Shown here: piece after piece, positions 26,745 to 35,550 of the stretch
Layout of the letters: each line of letters starts with the position of its first letter
Position numbering within the stretch: position 1 is the stretch's first letter
DNA from: Bradyrhizobium sp. 170
GTDB taxonomy: Bacteria; Pseudomonadota; Alphaproteobacteria; Rhizobiales; Xanthobacteraceae
DNA: 64,000 nt
NCBI RefSeq assembly: GCF_023101085.1
Contig: NZ_CP064703.1
Span: 5,146,001 to 5,210,000 of the forward strand
Direction of reading: 5' to 3'
The notes under the pieces: generated by a model
Told to the model about the DNA's origin: nothing
Seen by the model: only the letters and a program-made list of their open reading frames with translations
Database searches by the model: none
Program-made: the position numbers and the translations under genes

Positions 26745-27827
26745 TCAGCTGAATTTCAATTCGGCGGCGCCGATCTCGGCGAAATACGGCGCGACCATTG
26801 CCGGCGTCACGTCCTCGATCCGCGGCGGCGACCACTTTGGACTGCGGTCCTTGTCGATCACGGCCGCGCGCACGCCCTCGCGGAAATCGTCGCTGGCGAA
26901 GACTTCCAGCGCGGCGCGATATTCCCGTACCAGGCATTCCTCCAGCGAGCGGGCCGTACGCGCCAGCCGCAACAACTTGAGCGTCACCACCATGCCACGC
27001 GGCGACTTTTCGTTCAGCGTCTTCAACGTCGACAGCGCCAGTTCCGACCCATCGCGCTGCAGCGCTGCGACGATATCTTCCATGCGATCATGGGCAAACC
27101 ATGCGTCGATCTTCGATTCCATCGCTGCGACGGGGCCGGCGGTCTCGCCTGTCGCAAAGGTTTCGATGAGGGTTCTGATTTCGCCGGACGTTATACCGGG
27201 TCCGGCCCGAGTGAGAACTTCGCGCAGGGCGGCCAGTTCTTCGGACGGCACCACCAGATCGGCAAAGCCTGCATGGATCGCGTCGGGGCCATTCATGGTC
27301 TGCCCGGTCAATCCGAAATAAGTGCCGATCTCACCCGGCGAGTGCGACAACAGCCAGGTGCCGCCGACATCGGGGAAGAAGCCGAGGCCGACCTCGGGCA
27401 TGGCCAGCTTCGTTTTCTCGGTCACGACGCGGTGGCTGGAGTGCGCCGATAACCCGACGCCGCCGCCCATCACGATGCCGTCCATGAAGGCGACGTACGG
27501 TTTCGGGAATTTCTTGATGCGGGCGTTGAGGATGTATTCCTCGCGCCAGAGGATCTTGCCGAGGTCACCCCTGACCTTCGAGCTCTCCCAGAGCGCGCGG
27601 ATGTCGCCGCCGGCGCAGAGACCGCGCTCGCCCGCGCCTTCCAGCAGGATCACGGCGACTGCGGGATCGGCCTCGAAGGCATCGAGCGCCTTGTCGATGT
27701 CGCGAAACATCTCCAGCGTCACCGCATTGATAGCCTTCGGCCGATTGAGCCGGATCACACCAACGCCACCTTCGCGCTGCGCGATCACGTCGCCTTCGAT
27801 GAGCGCGGCTGCAGCAGTTGCTGTCAT
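26745..27827 (-). CDS. 3-hydroxyisobutyryl-CoA hydrolase
   Basis: A 360-residue crotonase-superfamily thioesterase that frees 3-hydroxyisobutyrate from CoA in valine catabolism. The oxyanion-hole segments are CAGGD (71-75) and GGGVG (121-125). The catalytic acids are E145 in MPEVGLGFFPD and D153, as in human HIBCH. The C-terminal part (FAEIGAAELKFS) is longer than in simple enoyl-CoA hydratases, as expected. Its ATG overlaps the stop of the upstream acyl-CoA dehydrogenase gene by four bases (ATGA), so translation is coupled. The frame is open far upstream but runs inside that gene. Confidence 0.92.
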   Translation of the reverse strand: MTATAAAALIEGDVIAQREGGVGVIRLNRPKAINAVTLEMFRDIDKALDAFEADPAVAVILLEGAGERGLCAGGDIRALWESSKVRGDLGKILWREEYILNARIKKFPKPYVAFMDGIVMGGGVGLSAHSSHRVVTEKTKLAMPEVGLGFFPDVGGTWLLSHSPGEIGTYFGLTGQTMNGPDAIHAGFADLVVPSEELAALREVLTRAGPGITSGEIRTLIETFATGETAGPVAAMESKIDAWFAHDRMEDIVAALQRDGSELALSTLKTLNEKSPRGMVVTLKLLRLARTARSLEECLVREYRAALEVFASDDFREGVRAAVIDKDRSPKWSPPRIEDVTPAMVAPYFAEIGAAELKFS

Positions 27828-28969
27828 CGCGCGCCCTCGATCATCTTGCGCGACACGATCATCCGCATGATTTCGTTGGTCCCTTCCAGGATCTGGTGCA
27901 CGCGCAGGTCGCGCACGATCTTCTCGATGCCGTATTCGCTGAGGTAACCGTAGCCGCCATGCAGTTGCAGCGCCTGGTTGGCGACCTCGAAGCCGACGTC
28001 GGTGCCGAAACGTTTGGCCATCGCGCACAGCATGGGGGCGTCGGCATCCTTGCGGTCGAGCGCAGCCGCCGCACGCCACACAAAAGTCCGCGCCGCCTCC
28101 AGTTCGGTCGCCATGTCGGCGAGGCGAAACTGCAGCGCCTGGAATTCGTCGAGGCGTTTTCCGAAGGCTTTTCGTTCCTTCATGTAGGCGAGCGATTTGT
28201 CGAGCGCGCTTTGCGCGCCGCCGAGTGAACACGCCGCGATATTGATGCGGCCGCCGTCGAGCCCGGCCATCGCGATCTTGAAGCCGATACCCTCGTCGCC
28301 AAGTCTATTTTCGACCGGCACGCGCGCATTCTCGAAAATCACCGCGCGGGTCGGCTGCGCGTTCCAGCCCATCTTGCGCTCGTTGGCGCCGAACGAGACG
28401 CCCGGCGTGTCGGCCGGAATGACAAGCGTCGAGATGCCACCGGGACCGTCGGCGCCGGTCCGGACCATCACCACATAAAGATCGCCCTTGCCGGCGCCGG
28501 AGATGAACTGCTTCTGGCCGTTGAGCACATAATGGTCACCGTCGCGCACCGCGCGGGTGCGCAGCGCCGCGGCGTCCGAGCCGGAGCCCGGCTCGGTCAG
28601 GCAATAGCTCGCCAACAGCTCCATGGTGCAGAGCTTTGGCAGCCATTTCTGGCGCTGGGTGTCATTGCCATAGGCATCGATCATCCACGACGCCATGTTG
28701 TGGATCGAGATGAAGGCCGACACGGTCGGGCAGCCGGTCGCCAGCGCCTCGAAGATCAGCGCGGCGTCGAAGCGGGTCATGGCGGAGCCGCCGACGTCGT
28801 CCTTGATGTAAATGCCGCCGATGCCGAGGCTTGCGGCCTCGCGCATCACATCGACCGGAAAATGCTTCTCCTCGTCCCAGCGCAACGCATGCGGCGCGAT
28901 CTTCTCCGCGGCGAATTCGCGCGCCATGTCGCGAACCGCCACCTGGTCCTCATTGAGAGCGAACTGCAT
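27824..28969 (-). CDS. Acyl-CoA dehydrogenase, probably isobutyryl-CoA dehydrogenase
   Basis: A 381-residue FAD enzyme of the acyl-CoA dehydrogenase family. Signatures include CLTEPGSGSDAAAL (123-136), the QLHGGYGYLSEYGIEK C-terminal signature and the catalytic base E362 in LEGTNEI. It would oxidise isobutyryl-CoA to methacrylyl-CoA, passing electrons to ETF. The substrate is inferred from its place between mmsA and the 3-hydroxyisobutyryl-CoA hydrolase gene, which it overlaps by four bases. A 2-methylbutyryl- or butyryl-CoA preference cannot be excluded. Confidence 0.9.
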   Translation of the reverse strand: MQFALNEDQVAVRDMAREFAAEKIAPHALRWDEEKHFPVDVMREAASLGIGGIYIKDDVGGSAMTRFDAALIFEALATGCPTVSAFISIHNMASWMIDAYGNDTQRQKWLPKLCTMELLASYCLTEPGSGSDAAALRTRAVRDGDHYVLNGQKQFISGAGKGDLYVVMVRTGADGPGGISTLVIPADTPGVSFGANERKMGWNAQPTRAVIFENARVPVENRLGDEGIGFKIAMAGLDGGRINIAACSLGGAQSALDKSLAYMKERKAFGKRLDEFQALQFRLADMATELEAARTFVWRAAAALDRKDADAPMLCAMAKRFGTDVGFEVANQALQLHGGYGYLSEYGIEKIVRDLRVHQILEGTNEIMRMIVSRKMIEGAR

Positions 28970-28993
28970 CTCCGCGCCTCGCGCTGTGATGCG

Positions 28994-30490
28994 TCAGTTC
29001 ATCGTCGGAATCGAGAACTCCGCGCCTTCCTTGACACCGGACGGCCAGCGCGAGGTGATCGTCTTGGTCTTGGTGTAGAAGCGGATCGAATCCGGACCGT
29101 GCTGGTTGAGATCGCCGAAGCCGGACTTCTTCCAGCCGCCGAAGGTGTAGTACGCGATCGGCACCGGGATCGGCACGTTGATGCCGACCATGCCGACATT
29201 CACCTTGGCCGCGAAATCGCGGGCGGCGTCGCCGTCGCGGGTGAAGATCGCAACGCCGTTGCCGTAGTCATGGTCCGATGGCAGCGCCAGCGCTTCCTTG
29301 TAGTCGTGGGCGCGCACCACCGACAGCACCGGGCCAAAGATCTCTTCCTTGTAGATACGCATGTCCTTGGTGACGTTGTCGAACAGCGAACCACCGAGAT
29401 AGAATCCCTTCTCGTAGCCCTGCATCTTGAAGCCGCGGCCGTCGACGGCAAGCGTCGCGCCTTCCTTGACACCGATATCGATGTAGTTCTTCACCTTCTC
29501 GACCGCTTCGCGCGTCACCAGCGGGCCGAAATCGGCGGACGGATCGACCGAGGTGCCGATCTTGAGCGACTCCACGCGCGGAATCAGCTTTTCCATCAGG
29601 CGGTCGGCGGCGGTCTTGCCGACGGGCACCGCGACCGAAATCGCCATGCAGCGCTCGCCCGCCGAGCCATAGCCGGCGCCGATCAGTGCATCGACGGTCT
29701 GGTCCATGTCGGCGTCGGGCATCACGATGGCGTGGTTCTTGGCGCCGCCAAAACACTGCGCGCGCTTGCCGGTGGCGGCTGCGCGCTCATAGATATATTG
29801 CGCGATCGGCGAAGAGCCGACGAAGCCGATCGCCCTGATGTCGGGATCGTCGAGAATGGCGTCGACCGCTTCCTTGTCGCCGTTGACGACGTTGAGGACG
29901 CCGGGCGGGAGGCCTGCCTCGATCATCAAGGCCGCCAGCATCATCGGCACGCCAGGATCGCGCTCCGAGGGCTTCAGGATGAAAGCGTTACCGCAGGCGA
30001 TCGCAGGCGCGAATTTCCACATCGGGATCATCGCCGGGAAATTGAACGGCGTGATGCCAGCGACGACGCCCAAGGGTTGCCGCATCGAATAGATGTCGAT
30101 GCCGGGACCGGCGCCTTCGGTGTATTCACCCTTCATCAAATGCGGGATGCCGCAGGCGAACTCGACGACCTCGAGGCCGCGCTGGATGTCGCCCTTGGCG
30201 TCGGGAACGGTCTTGCCGTGTTCGCGCGCCAGCATGTCGGCGAGCTTGTCGTAATCGCGCTGCGCGAGTTCGAGGAATTTCATCATCACGCGCGCGCGGC
30301 GCTGCGGATTGGTGTTGGCCCACTCGACCTGCGCGTCCCTGGCGTTTTCGACGGCGGCGCGAACCTCGGCCTTGGAGGCCAGCGCCACCTTGGCCTGGAC
30401 GTCGCCGGTCATCGGCTCGAAAACGTCAGCCGTCCGCCCGGACGTGCCCTTGACCTCTTTACCACCGATGAAATGTCCGATTGAGCGCAT
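28994..30490 (-). CDS. mmsA: Methylmalonate-semialdehyde dehydrogenase (CoA-acylating)
   Basis: A 498-residue aldehyde dehydrogenase superfamily enzyme that converts methylmalonate semialdehyde to propionyl-CoA with NAD and CoA, the last step of valine degradation. The family hallmarks are PFNFPAMIPMW (oxyanion N150), FVGSSPIA, CFGGAKNHAIVMPDAD and catalytic C281 in GERCMA. The usual general-base glutamate of hydrolytic aldehyde dehydrogenases is replaced in the LGGAKN-like region, as known for the acylating MmsA group. It is the first gene of the minus-strand operon and is divergent from a LysR gene. Confidence 0.95.
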   Translation of the reverse strand: MRSIGHFIGGKEVKGTSGRTADVFEPMTGDVQAKVALASKAEVRAAVENARDAQVEWANTNPQRRARVMMKFLELAQRDYDKLADMLAREHGKTVPDAKGDIQRGLEVVEFACGIPHLMKGEYTEGAGPGIDIYSMRQPLGVVAGITPFNFPAMIPMWKFAPAIACGNAFILKPSERDPGVPMMLAALMIEAGLPPGVLNVVNGDKEAVDAILDDPDIRAIGFVGSSPIAQYIYERAAATGKRAQCFGGAKNHAIVMPDADMDQTVDALIGAGYGSAGERCMAISVAVPVGKTAADRLMEKLIPRVESLKIGTSVDPSADFGPLVTREAVEKVKNYIDIGVKEGATLAVDGRGFKMQGYEKGFYLGGSLFDNVTKDMRIYKEEIFGPVLSVVRAHDYKEALALPSDHDYGNGVAIFTRDGDAARDFAAKVNVGMVGINVPIPVPIAYYTFGGWKKSGFGDLNQHGPDSIRFYTKTKTITSRWPSGVKEGAEFSIPTMN

Positions 30491-30510
30491 GAATGATCTC
30501 CCTGAGAGCC

Positions 30511-30533
30511 GAGCCTCGGTCGAACCGAGGCTC
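30511..30533. promoter_or_regulatory. Perfect hairpin in the mmsA leader
   Basis: Arms GAGCCTCGGT and ACCGAGGCTC with a 3-base loop, 20 bases upstream of the mmsA start. It could form in the mRNA leader or end transcripts coming from the other side. The role is unknown. Confidence 0.4.
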
Positions 30534-30546
30534 TAAACGATGTTCT

Positions 30547-30598
30547 GACGCGCTTTCTTCACGCGAACCGGTACCCACTTCGCTCGAAAGCGCTATGG
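30547..30598. repeat. Structured repeat, family F, copy 1
   Basis: Contains cttcacgcgaaccgg and cccacttcgct between arms GCGCTTTC and GAAAGCGC. A second copy near 59.1 kb, inverted, has arms GCGTTTTC and GAAAACGC, so one base pair in the stem changed on both sides. Confidence 0.75.
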
Positions 30599-30643
30599 AG
30601 CCCTTTTTGACCTGCATTTCTTAGGATACAAGTCCGATATATT

Positions 30644-30658
30644 GCACCTTAGATGTGC
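30644..30658. promoter_or_regulatory. Candidate operator at the LysR gene start
   Basis: The sequence gcaccttagatgtgc has arms GCAC and GTGC seven bases apart, ending five bases before the LysR start. LysR-type regulators bind short dyads of similar form near their own start. The arms are short, so this is weak evidence. Confidence 0.3.
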
Positions 30659-30662
30659 GGAA

Positions 30663-31577
30663 ATGCTGGATCAAGGCACCAAGACGATCGATTGGGATGA
30701 CTTCCGTTTCGTGCTGGCGATCGTCCGCGGCGGATCGGTTTCCGCTGCCGCCAAGCAGCTTGCCGTCGATCATGCCACAGTGATCCGGCGTGTCGACCGC
30801 CTGGAACGGCATCTCACGGCAAAGCTGTTCGATCGCCGCAAGACCGGATATCTCCTGACCGAGGCCGGCCAGCGCGTCGCCGACAGCGCGGAAGCGATGG
30901 AATCCACCATCGTCGCCAACCAGGAGGCGGTCGGCGGCTCGCGCGCGCATCTGACCGGCACCGTGCGGATCGGCGCCCCCGACGGTTTCGGCAGCCATTT
31001 TCTGGCCTCGCGGCTGGTCAAATTCACCGAACGGTATCCCGATCTCGACCTGCAGCTCGTGGCGACCGCGCGGCTGTTCAGCCTGTCGAAGCGCGAAGCG
31101 GACATTGCCATCAGCTTGACGATGCCGAAGGAAGGCCGGATCGTCGGGCGCAAGCTGCTCGACTACAGCCTCGGGCTCTACGCCGCCCCCGCCTATCTCG
31201 ACCGCGCGCCCGCGATCAGGAGCCGCGGCGACCTGCCCGCGCATCGCTTCGTCGGCTACATCGAGGAACTGCTGTTCACGCCGGAACTGGATTACCTGCC
31301 CCAGGTCTCGCCAAAGATTTCCGCCAAATTCCGCAGCGCCAACCTGATCGCGCAGCTCAACGCCACCATCGCGGGGTTTGGAATCGCCGTGCTGCCCCAC
31401 TTCATGGCGACGGCGCATCCGGAATTGCGCCCGGTATTGCCTGATGAGATTAGGATCTCGCGCAGCTTCTGGATGCTGATGCACGCCGACAGCAAGGATC
31501 TGGCGCGGATCAGGGCGGTTGCCGATTACATCCACGAGACGGTGGACAGCGAGCGCGCGCTGTTTGGAGGAAGGTGA
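30663..31577 (+). CDS. LysR-family transcription regulator
   Basis: A 304-residue regulator. The N-terminal winged helix-turn-helix is at about 15-75 (IVRGGSVSAAAKQLAVDHATVIRRVDRLERHL), followed by an effector-binding domain with two lobes (TVRIGAPDGFGSHFL onward). It is divergent from mmsA, so it probably controls the valine/isobutyrate operon and itself. The inducer is unknown; an intermediate such as 3-hydroxyisobutyrate would fit. An upstream TTG in frame could add seven residues but is less likely than this ATG. Confidence 0.88.
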   Translation: MLDQGTKTIDWDDFRFVLAIVRGGSVSAAAKQLAVDHATVIRRVDRLERHLTAKLFDRRKTGYLLTEAGQRVADSAEAMESTIVANQEAVGGSRAHLTGTVRIGAPDGFGSHFLASRLVKFTERYPDLDLQLVATARLFSLSKREADIAISLTMPKEGRIVGRKLLDYSLGLYAAPAYLDRAPAIRSRGDLPAHRFVGYIEELLFTPELDYLPQVSPKISAKFRSANLIAQLNATIAGFGIAVLPHFMATAHPELRPVLPDEIRISRSFWMLMHADSKDLARIRAVADYIHETVDSERALFGGR

Positions 31578-31587
31578 ACTCTCACCA

Positions 31588-31695
31588 CGTTATTGCGAGC
31601 GAAGCGAAGCAATCCATAGCGCCGCAAGCCGAAGCATGGATTGCTTCGCTTCGCTCCCTTGCGCAAACGCTTCGCGTTTGTCGCAGGCAATGACG
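31588..31695. repeat. Palindromic intergenic repeat, family B, copy 2
   Basis: Long hairpin beginning cgttattgcgagcgaagcg and gaagcaatccat, with atggattgcttcgcttcgct as partner, and ending in the same right-hand part as copy 1 (ttgcgcaaacgcttcgcgtt). It separates convergent LysR and TetR genes. Confidence 0.85.
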
Positions 31696-31711
31696 GCGGC
31701 GAATTTCGAAT

Positions 31712-32332
31712 TCAATTCACCTTCGCCCGCGCCTTCTTCACGGCTGGCTTCGTCGCCTCGGCACGGGCCAGCGCCGCCTCGCGGCCGGCGACGAGAATTT
31801 CGTCCGACAGTTCACCGCTGCCGGCCACGCGGGACATCACCAGGGCACCCATCATGGTCGCCAGCGTGCCCATGGCCTGCTTGCGCGCCGTCTTTCGCGG
31901 CACATCCAGAATCTGTTCGGCCATCACATCGATCAACTGTTCGAGCTTGGCGCTAAAGGCCTTGCGGGTTTTGGCGCTTTCGCGGGCGATCTCGGCGCCG
32001 AGCGTCGGGACCGCGCAGCCGCGGCCGGGATCGTCGCGATGCACCGTCGAGACGTAGGAATCGACGATCGTCGAGAGCCGCTTCTCCGGCAGCGTCTCGG
32101 CGGCGATCTTCCGCCAATGCTCGGCCGAGCGGTCCATCGCATAGGCAAAGGCCTCGATCACCAGCGCGTCGCGGGAATCGAAATGCGCGTAGAAGCCGCC
32201 ATGGGTCAGGCCTGCCTCCTTCATCAGGTCGGCGACACCGATGCCATGCGCGCCCTTTTCGCGAAGCCGCACCGAGGCTTTCTTCACGATCCGCGCGTGG
32301 GTCTCCTGCTTGTGCTCTTTCGAATAACGCAT
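31712..32332 (-). CDS. TetR-family transcription regulator
   Basis: A 206-residue regulator. The N-terminal DNA-binding domain has the typical TetR helix-turn-helix (GIGVADLMKEAGLTHGGFYAHFDSRDALV), followed by a helical ligand domain. The C-terminus ends in a Lys/Arg/Ala tail. I chose the ATG at MRYSKEHKQ, the usual start in this group; an in-frame ATG ten codons upstream is possible. It follows a thioesterase gene, and a 16-base palindrome upstream of that gene is the likely operator, so it probably represses its own operon and the divergent crotonase operon. Confidence 0.88.
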   Translation of the reverse strand: MRYSKEHKQETHARIVKKASVRLREKGAHGIGVADLMKEAGLTHGGFYAHFDSRDALVIEAFAYAMDRSAEHWRKIAAETLPEKRLSTIVDSYVSTVHRDDPGRGCAVPTLGAEIARESAKTRKAFSAKLEQLIDVMAEQILDVPRKTARKQAMGTLATMMGALVMSRVAGSGELSDEILVAGREAALARAEATKPAVKKARAKVN

Positions 32333-32394
32333 CAACGCGTCCCATGAAATGTTTGCAGTCATATAATAGCAGTTGTGCGGGCGAAAAGCTGCAT

Positions 32395-32931
32395 CTATTT
32401 CGCTTTTTCAACGCCGATCATCGTGAATGTGGCGGTCGCGTGCACTGCAAGATTGCCCGCGCCGTCACGGACGAAGCCTTCGGCATAGCTGGTCTGGCGG
32501 CCGAGTTTTACCACTCTGCCTTCCGCCGAGATCGTGCGTGATTGCACCGACAACGGCCGCAGATAGGTCAGCTTGAGGTCCAGCGTGACCGAGGTCTGCC
32601 CCGCCGGCTGCATGGTGGCAATGGCGCAACCCATGGCGGTATCCAGGAGTGCCGCGGCGGTCGCGCCGTGGAGCAGTCCGATGGTATTTTCGAGGCTTTC
32701 ATCCGGGTCCAGTTCCATCACGATACGGCCGGGTTCGGCGATGCGCATCTCGAAACCGATCAATCGGGCCATCGGCGGCGGTGGCAGGATGCCGTCGCGG
32801 ATCGCGCACATCGTCTCCAGCCCGGACATGCCGGAGGCCGCCTTCGCCACCGGCCCCGGCGCCTGCCAGTCCACCACCCGGTGCCTGCGCGTATCGAACG
32901 AAAACAGATCGGCGGTCTCGGTCGTAGTCAT
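32395..32931 (-). CDS. PaaI-family acyl-CoA thioesterase
   Basis: A 178-residue hotdog-fold thioesterase. The core from about residue 50 includes ENTIGLLHGATAAALLDTAMG, matching the PaaI signature in which HG and the following acidic residue (D97) shape the active site. Members hydrolyse aryl- or short acyl-CoA esters. About 50 extra N-terminal residues precede the fold. The ATG has AGGAG six bases upstream. It is the first gene of an operon with the TetR gene and is divergent from crotonase and FAD monooxygenase genes, suggesting that it relieves or completes the same CoA pathway. Confidence 0.85.
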   Translation of the reverse strand: MTTTETADLFSFDTRRHRVVDWQAPGPVAKAASGMSGLETMCAIRDGILPPPPMARLIGFEMRIAEPGRIVMELDPDESLENTIGLLHGATAAALLDTAMGCAIATMQPAGQTSVTLDLKLTYLRPLSVQSRTISAEGRVVKLGRQTSYAEGFVRDGAGNLAVHATATFTMIGVEKAK

Positions 32932-32944
32932 GGCAGCTCCTTTG

Positions 32945-32960
32945 AATGATGATCGTCATT
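32945..32960. promoter_or_regulatory. Candidate TetR operator
   Basis: The 16-base sequence AATGATGATCGTCATT is a palindrome in seven of eight base pairs. It lies 13 bases upstream of the thioesterase start and within the only intergenic region shared with the divergent crotonase operon. This fits an operator for the adjacent TetR protein. Confidence 0.55.
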
Positions 32961-33068
32961 TTATAACGGCATATTCCGCCACGCAACGCCCATCCGCCTG
33001 CCCTTGACAAGCCGGCGTAATGTCTTGGAAGTGACGCCAACCGCCAGAACAAGTCCGGGAAAAACAAA

Positions 33069-33839
33069 ATGGAAATGCTCAATCCCCATTGCGGCGTCGA
33101 CCGCGACGGCAGAGGCGTCATTCGCCTGTCGATCTGCAACGCAGGCTCCCTCAACATCCTCTCCTCCGCCGTCACCGACGGGGTCCGCAAAGGGTTTGAG
33201 GATCTCGCCGGCGACAAGGACATTCGCGCGGTGATCCTCGCCGGCCAGAGCGAAAAGAGCATGATCGGCGGCGCCGACATCAAGGAGATGGCAAAGCTCG
33301 ACCAGAAATCCGCGGAAGCCTTCATCACCCGGCTGCGCGACCTCTGCGAGGCCGTGCGCCACTTTCCGGCGCCCGTGATCGCGCGGCTTCCGGGCTGGTG
33401 CCTCGGCGGTGGCCTCGAAGTCGCCGCCGCCTGCGATTTCCGGATTGCGGCCCATGATGCCAAGTTCGGCATGCCGGAAGTGCGGGTCGGCATCCCCTCG
33501 GTGATCCATGCCGCGCTGCTGCCGCGGCTGATCGGTTGGGGCCGCGCCCGCTGGCTTGTCATGACGGCAGAGAATATCGACGCGCCCACCGCGCTCGCCT
33601 GGGGCCTGGTCGACGTGGTAGCGAAGCAAGGCGGGCTCGACGATGCGGTCGAGCATACGGTCAACGCGCTGCTCGAATGCGGTCCCGAAGCGCTGCGCGC
33701 GCAGAAGGCATTGATGCGCCAGTGGGAGGAACTGCCGCTGACCGAATCCGTCAACTTAAGCGTCGGCGTCTTCGGAAAATCCTTCCTGACCGGCGAGCCG
33801 CAGCGGCTGATGCAAGGGTTTCTCGACCGCAAGAAATAG
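33069..33839 (+). CDS. Enoyl-CoA hydratase/isomerase family protein
   Basis: A 256-residue crotonase-fold enzyme. The oxyanion-hole segments are MIGGADI (65-71) and GGGLEVAAACD (113-123). Both hydratase glutamates are present: E117 and E137 (MPEVRVGIP). It should hydrate a 2-enoyl-CoA or catalyse a related reaction. It is 19 bases upstream of the FAD monooxygenase gene, with which it forms an operon. It could act on a ring-derived CoA ester or supply the hydratase step lacking in the neighbouring valine operon; neither is shown. Confidence 0.88.
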   Translation: MEMLNPHCGVDRDGRGVIRLSICNAGSLNILSSAVTDGVRKGFEDLAGDKDIRAVILAGQSEKSMIGGADIKEMAKLDQKSAEAFITRLRDLCEAVRHFPAPVIARLPGWCLGGGLEVAAACDFRIAAHDAKFGMPEVRVGIPSVIHAALLPRLIGWGRARWLVMTAENIDAPTALAWGLVDVVAKQGGLDDAVEHTVNALLECGPEALRAQKALMRQWEELPLTESVNLSVGVFGKSFLTGEPQRLMQGFLDRKK

Positions 33840-33858
33840 ACGGAGAGAGAAGAGAGAT

Positions 33859-35550
33859 ATGAGACCTGCCGGCAAGGGAGCGCTGGAATCGCTCTATTTC
33901 GAATATCCTAGGTTCGCTGCGCGGCGTGTCCCCGAACTTGACGGCGCCACGACACGACGCCCGGTATTGATCGCGGGCGCCGGCCCGATCGGCATGACCG
34001 CGGCGCTGGTGCTGGCGCGCTACGGCATCCGCAGCGTCCTGATCGATCGCAAGGACACATTTAATGACGGCAGCCGCGCGATCTGCATCGCGCGGCCGAG
34101 CATGCATATTCTGGAACGGATCGGCGCGATCGCGCCGTTCGTCGAAAAGGCGCTCGGCTGGCGGTTCGGCCGCAGCTACTATCGCGGCGAGCAGATTTTC
34201 CGGCTGGAGATGCCGCAACCGCCGGGCGAAAAATATCTGCCGATGTACAATCTGCAGCAGCAGTACATCGAAAAATTCCTGCACGATGCGGTCGCGACCA
34301 GCGAACTCATCGACATGCGCTGGCAGAGCGAACTTACCGGCCTCGAGCGCCACGTAGACGGGGTTTCTGCCCGTATTTCATCGCCGGAAGGAAACTACTA
34401 TCTCGACGCTCTCTATCTGCTGGCGGCCGACGGCGCGCGCTCGCCGATCCGGTCGATGCTCGGGCTCCGCCTAAAAGGTGACAATTACGAAGGCCGCTAT
34501 GTGATCGCGGACATCCGCATGGATCATGACTTCCCGACCGAGCGGCGGGCGTTCTTTGAGCCAAGCGGCAACCCCGGAGGCACTGTGCTGATCCACAAGC
34601 AGCCGGACGATATCTGGCGCGTCGACTATCAGCTTCGCGAAGGCGAGAGCGAGGAAGAAGCTCTCAAGGAGGAAAACATCCGCGCACGCGTCAGCGCGAT
34701 CCTCGCCGATATCGGCCACACAAAACCGTGGGAACTGGACTGGTGGAGCGTCTACTCCGCCAACACCCTCTGCCTCGACGATTACCGGCACGATCGCGTG
34801 TTCTTCATCGGCGATGCCGCGCACATCGTGCCGATCTTCGGCGTGCGCGGACTGAACAACGGCCTGGCGGATGCCGAAAACATCGGCTGGAAGCTCGCGC
34901 TTGTTCTGCATGGCGAGGCGGACGACCGCCTGCTCGACAGCTATTCGCCGGAACGGCGCGGCGCCACGCTGGATGTGTTTGCCAACGCCACCAAGAGCAC
35001 GCGCTTCATGACGCCGCCGACGCGCGGCTGGCGACTGGCGCGCGAGGCGGCCCTGTCGCTCAGCTTGAAGCACGAGTTTCCGCGCGGGCTCGCCAATCCG
35101 CGCCAGATGCAGCCGTACACCTATTCGGAAAGCCTGCTGACGCCCTATGCCGGACGCGACGCTGAATTTGCCGGCGGCCCTGCTTGCGGCAGCGCCGCGC
35201 CGAACGCTGGGCTCGCTGACGGAAGCTATCTGCTGGATCGCGCCGGCAACGGCATGACGGCGATCCTGTTCTGCGAGGGGCAACCCACTGCCGAACAGGC
35301 GGCGCTGCTCGCGCAACTCGGCCGGATCGACAAGCGTTTCGTTCCGGTGGTGGTCACGTCAAGCGGCTCCGCCTTCGAAGCGAAAGCCATTGCGGACGGT
35401 GACGGCGAAATCGCCCGCGTGTTCGCTGCCGTGCCCGGTACGCTCTATCTGCTGCGGCCCGACCTGCATATTGCCGGGCGATGGAAGGCCGTCGCTCCCG
35501 GCGAGATCCTGAAAACCGCAGGCCTTTGCCTGGGAAGCGAGACGCCATGA
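33859..35550 (+). CDS. FAD-dependent aromatic-type monooxygenase
   Basis: A 563-residue flavoprotein of the PHBH/phenol hydroxylase group (PF01494). The FAD loop is IAGAGPIG (38-45), the DG motif AADGARSPIR (near 193-202), and the ribityl-binding GDAAHIVP near 318 is followed by NNGLADAENIGWKL. The C-terminal thioredoxin-like extension seen in phenol hydroxylases is present (from about 455). It should hydroxylate an aromatic compound with NAD(P)H and oxygen. Its neighbours (thioesterase, crotonase) raise the possibility of an aryl-CoA substrate. The stop overlaps the next gene by four bases. Confidence 0.88.
   Translation: MRPAGKGALESLYFEYPRFAARRVPELDGATTRRPVLIAGAGPIGMTAALVLARYGIRSVLIDRKDTFNDGSRAICIARPSMHILERIGAIAPFVEKALGWRFGRSYYRGEQIFRLEMPQPPGEKYLPMYNLQQQYIEKFLHDAVATSELIDMRWQSELTGLERHVDGVSARISSPEGNYYLDALYLLAADGARSPIRSMLGLRLKGDNYEGRYVIADIRMDHDFPTERRAFFEPSGNPGGTVLIHKQPDDIWRVDYQLREGESEEEALKEENIRARVSAILADIGHTKPWELDWWSVYSANTLCLDDYRHDRVFFIGDAAHIVPIFGVRGLNNGLADAENIGWKLALVLHGEADDRLLDSYSPERRGATLDVFANATKSTRFMTPPTRGWRLAREAALSLSLKHEFPRGLANPRQMQPYTYSESLLTPYAGRDAEFAGGPACGSAAPNAGLADGSYLLDRAGNGMTAILFCEGQPTAEQAALLAQLGRIDKRFVPVVVTSSGSAFEAKAIADGDGEIARVFAAVPGTLYLLRPDLHIAGRWKAVAPGEILKTAGLCLGSETP

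Noticed and set aside
28532..30484. A 650-codon plus-strand open frame opposite mmsA and the acyl-CoA dehydrogenase gene
   Set aside because: Same antisense-type composition and no domain. Both minus-strand genes have intact catalytic motifs.
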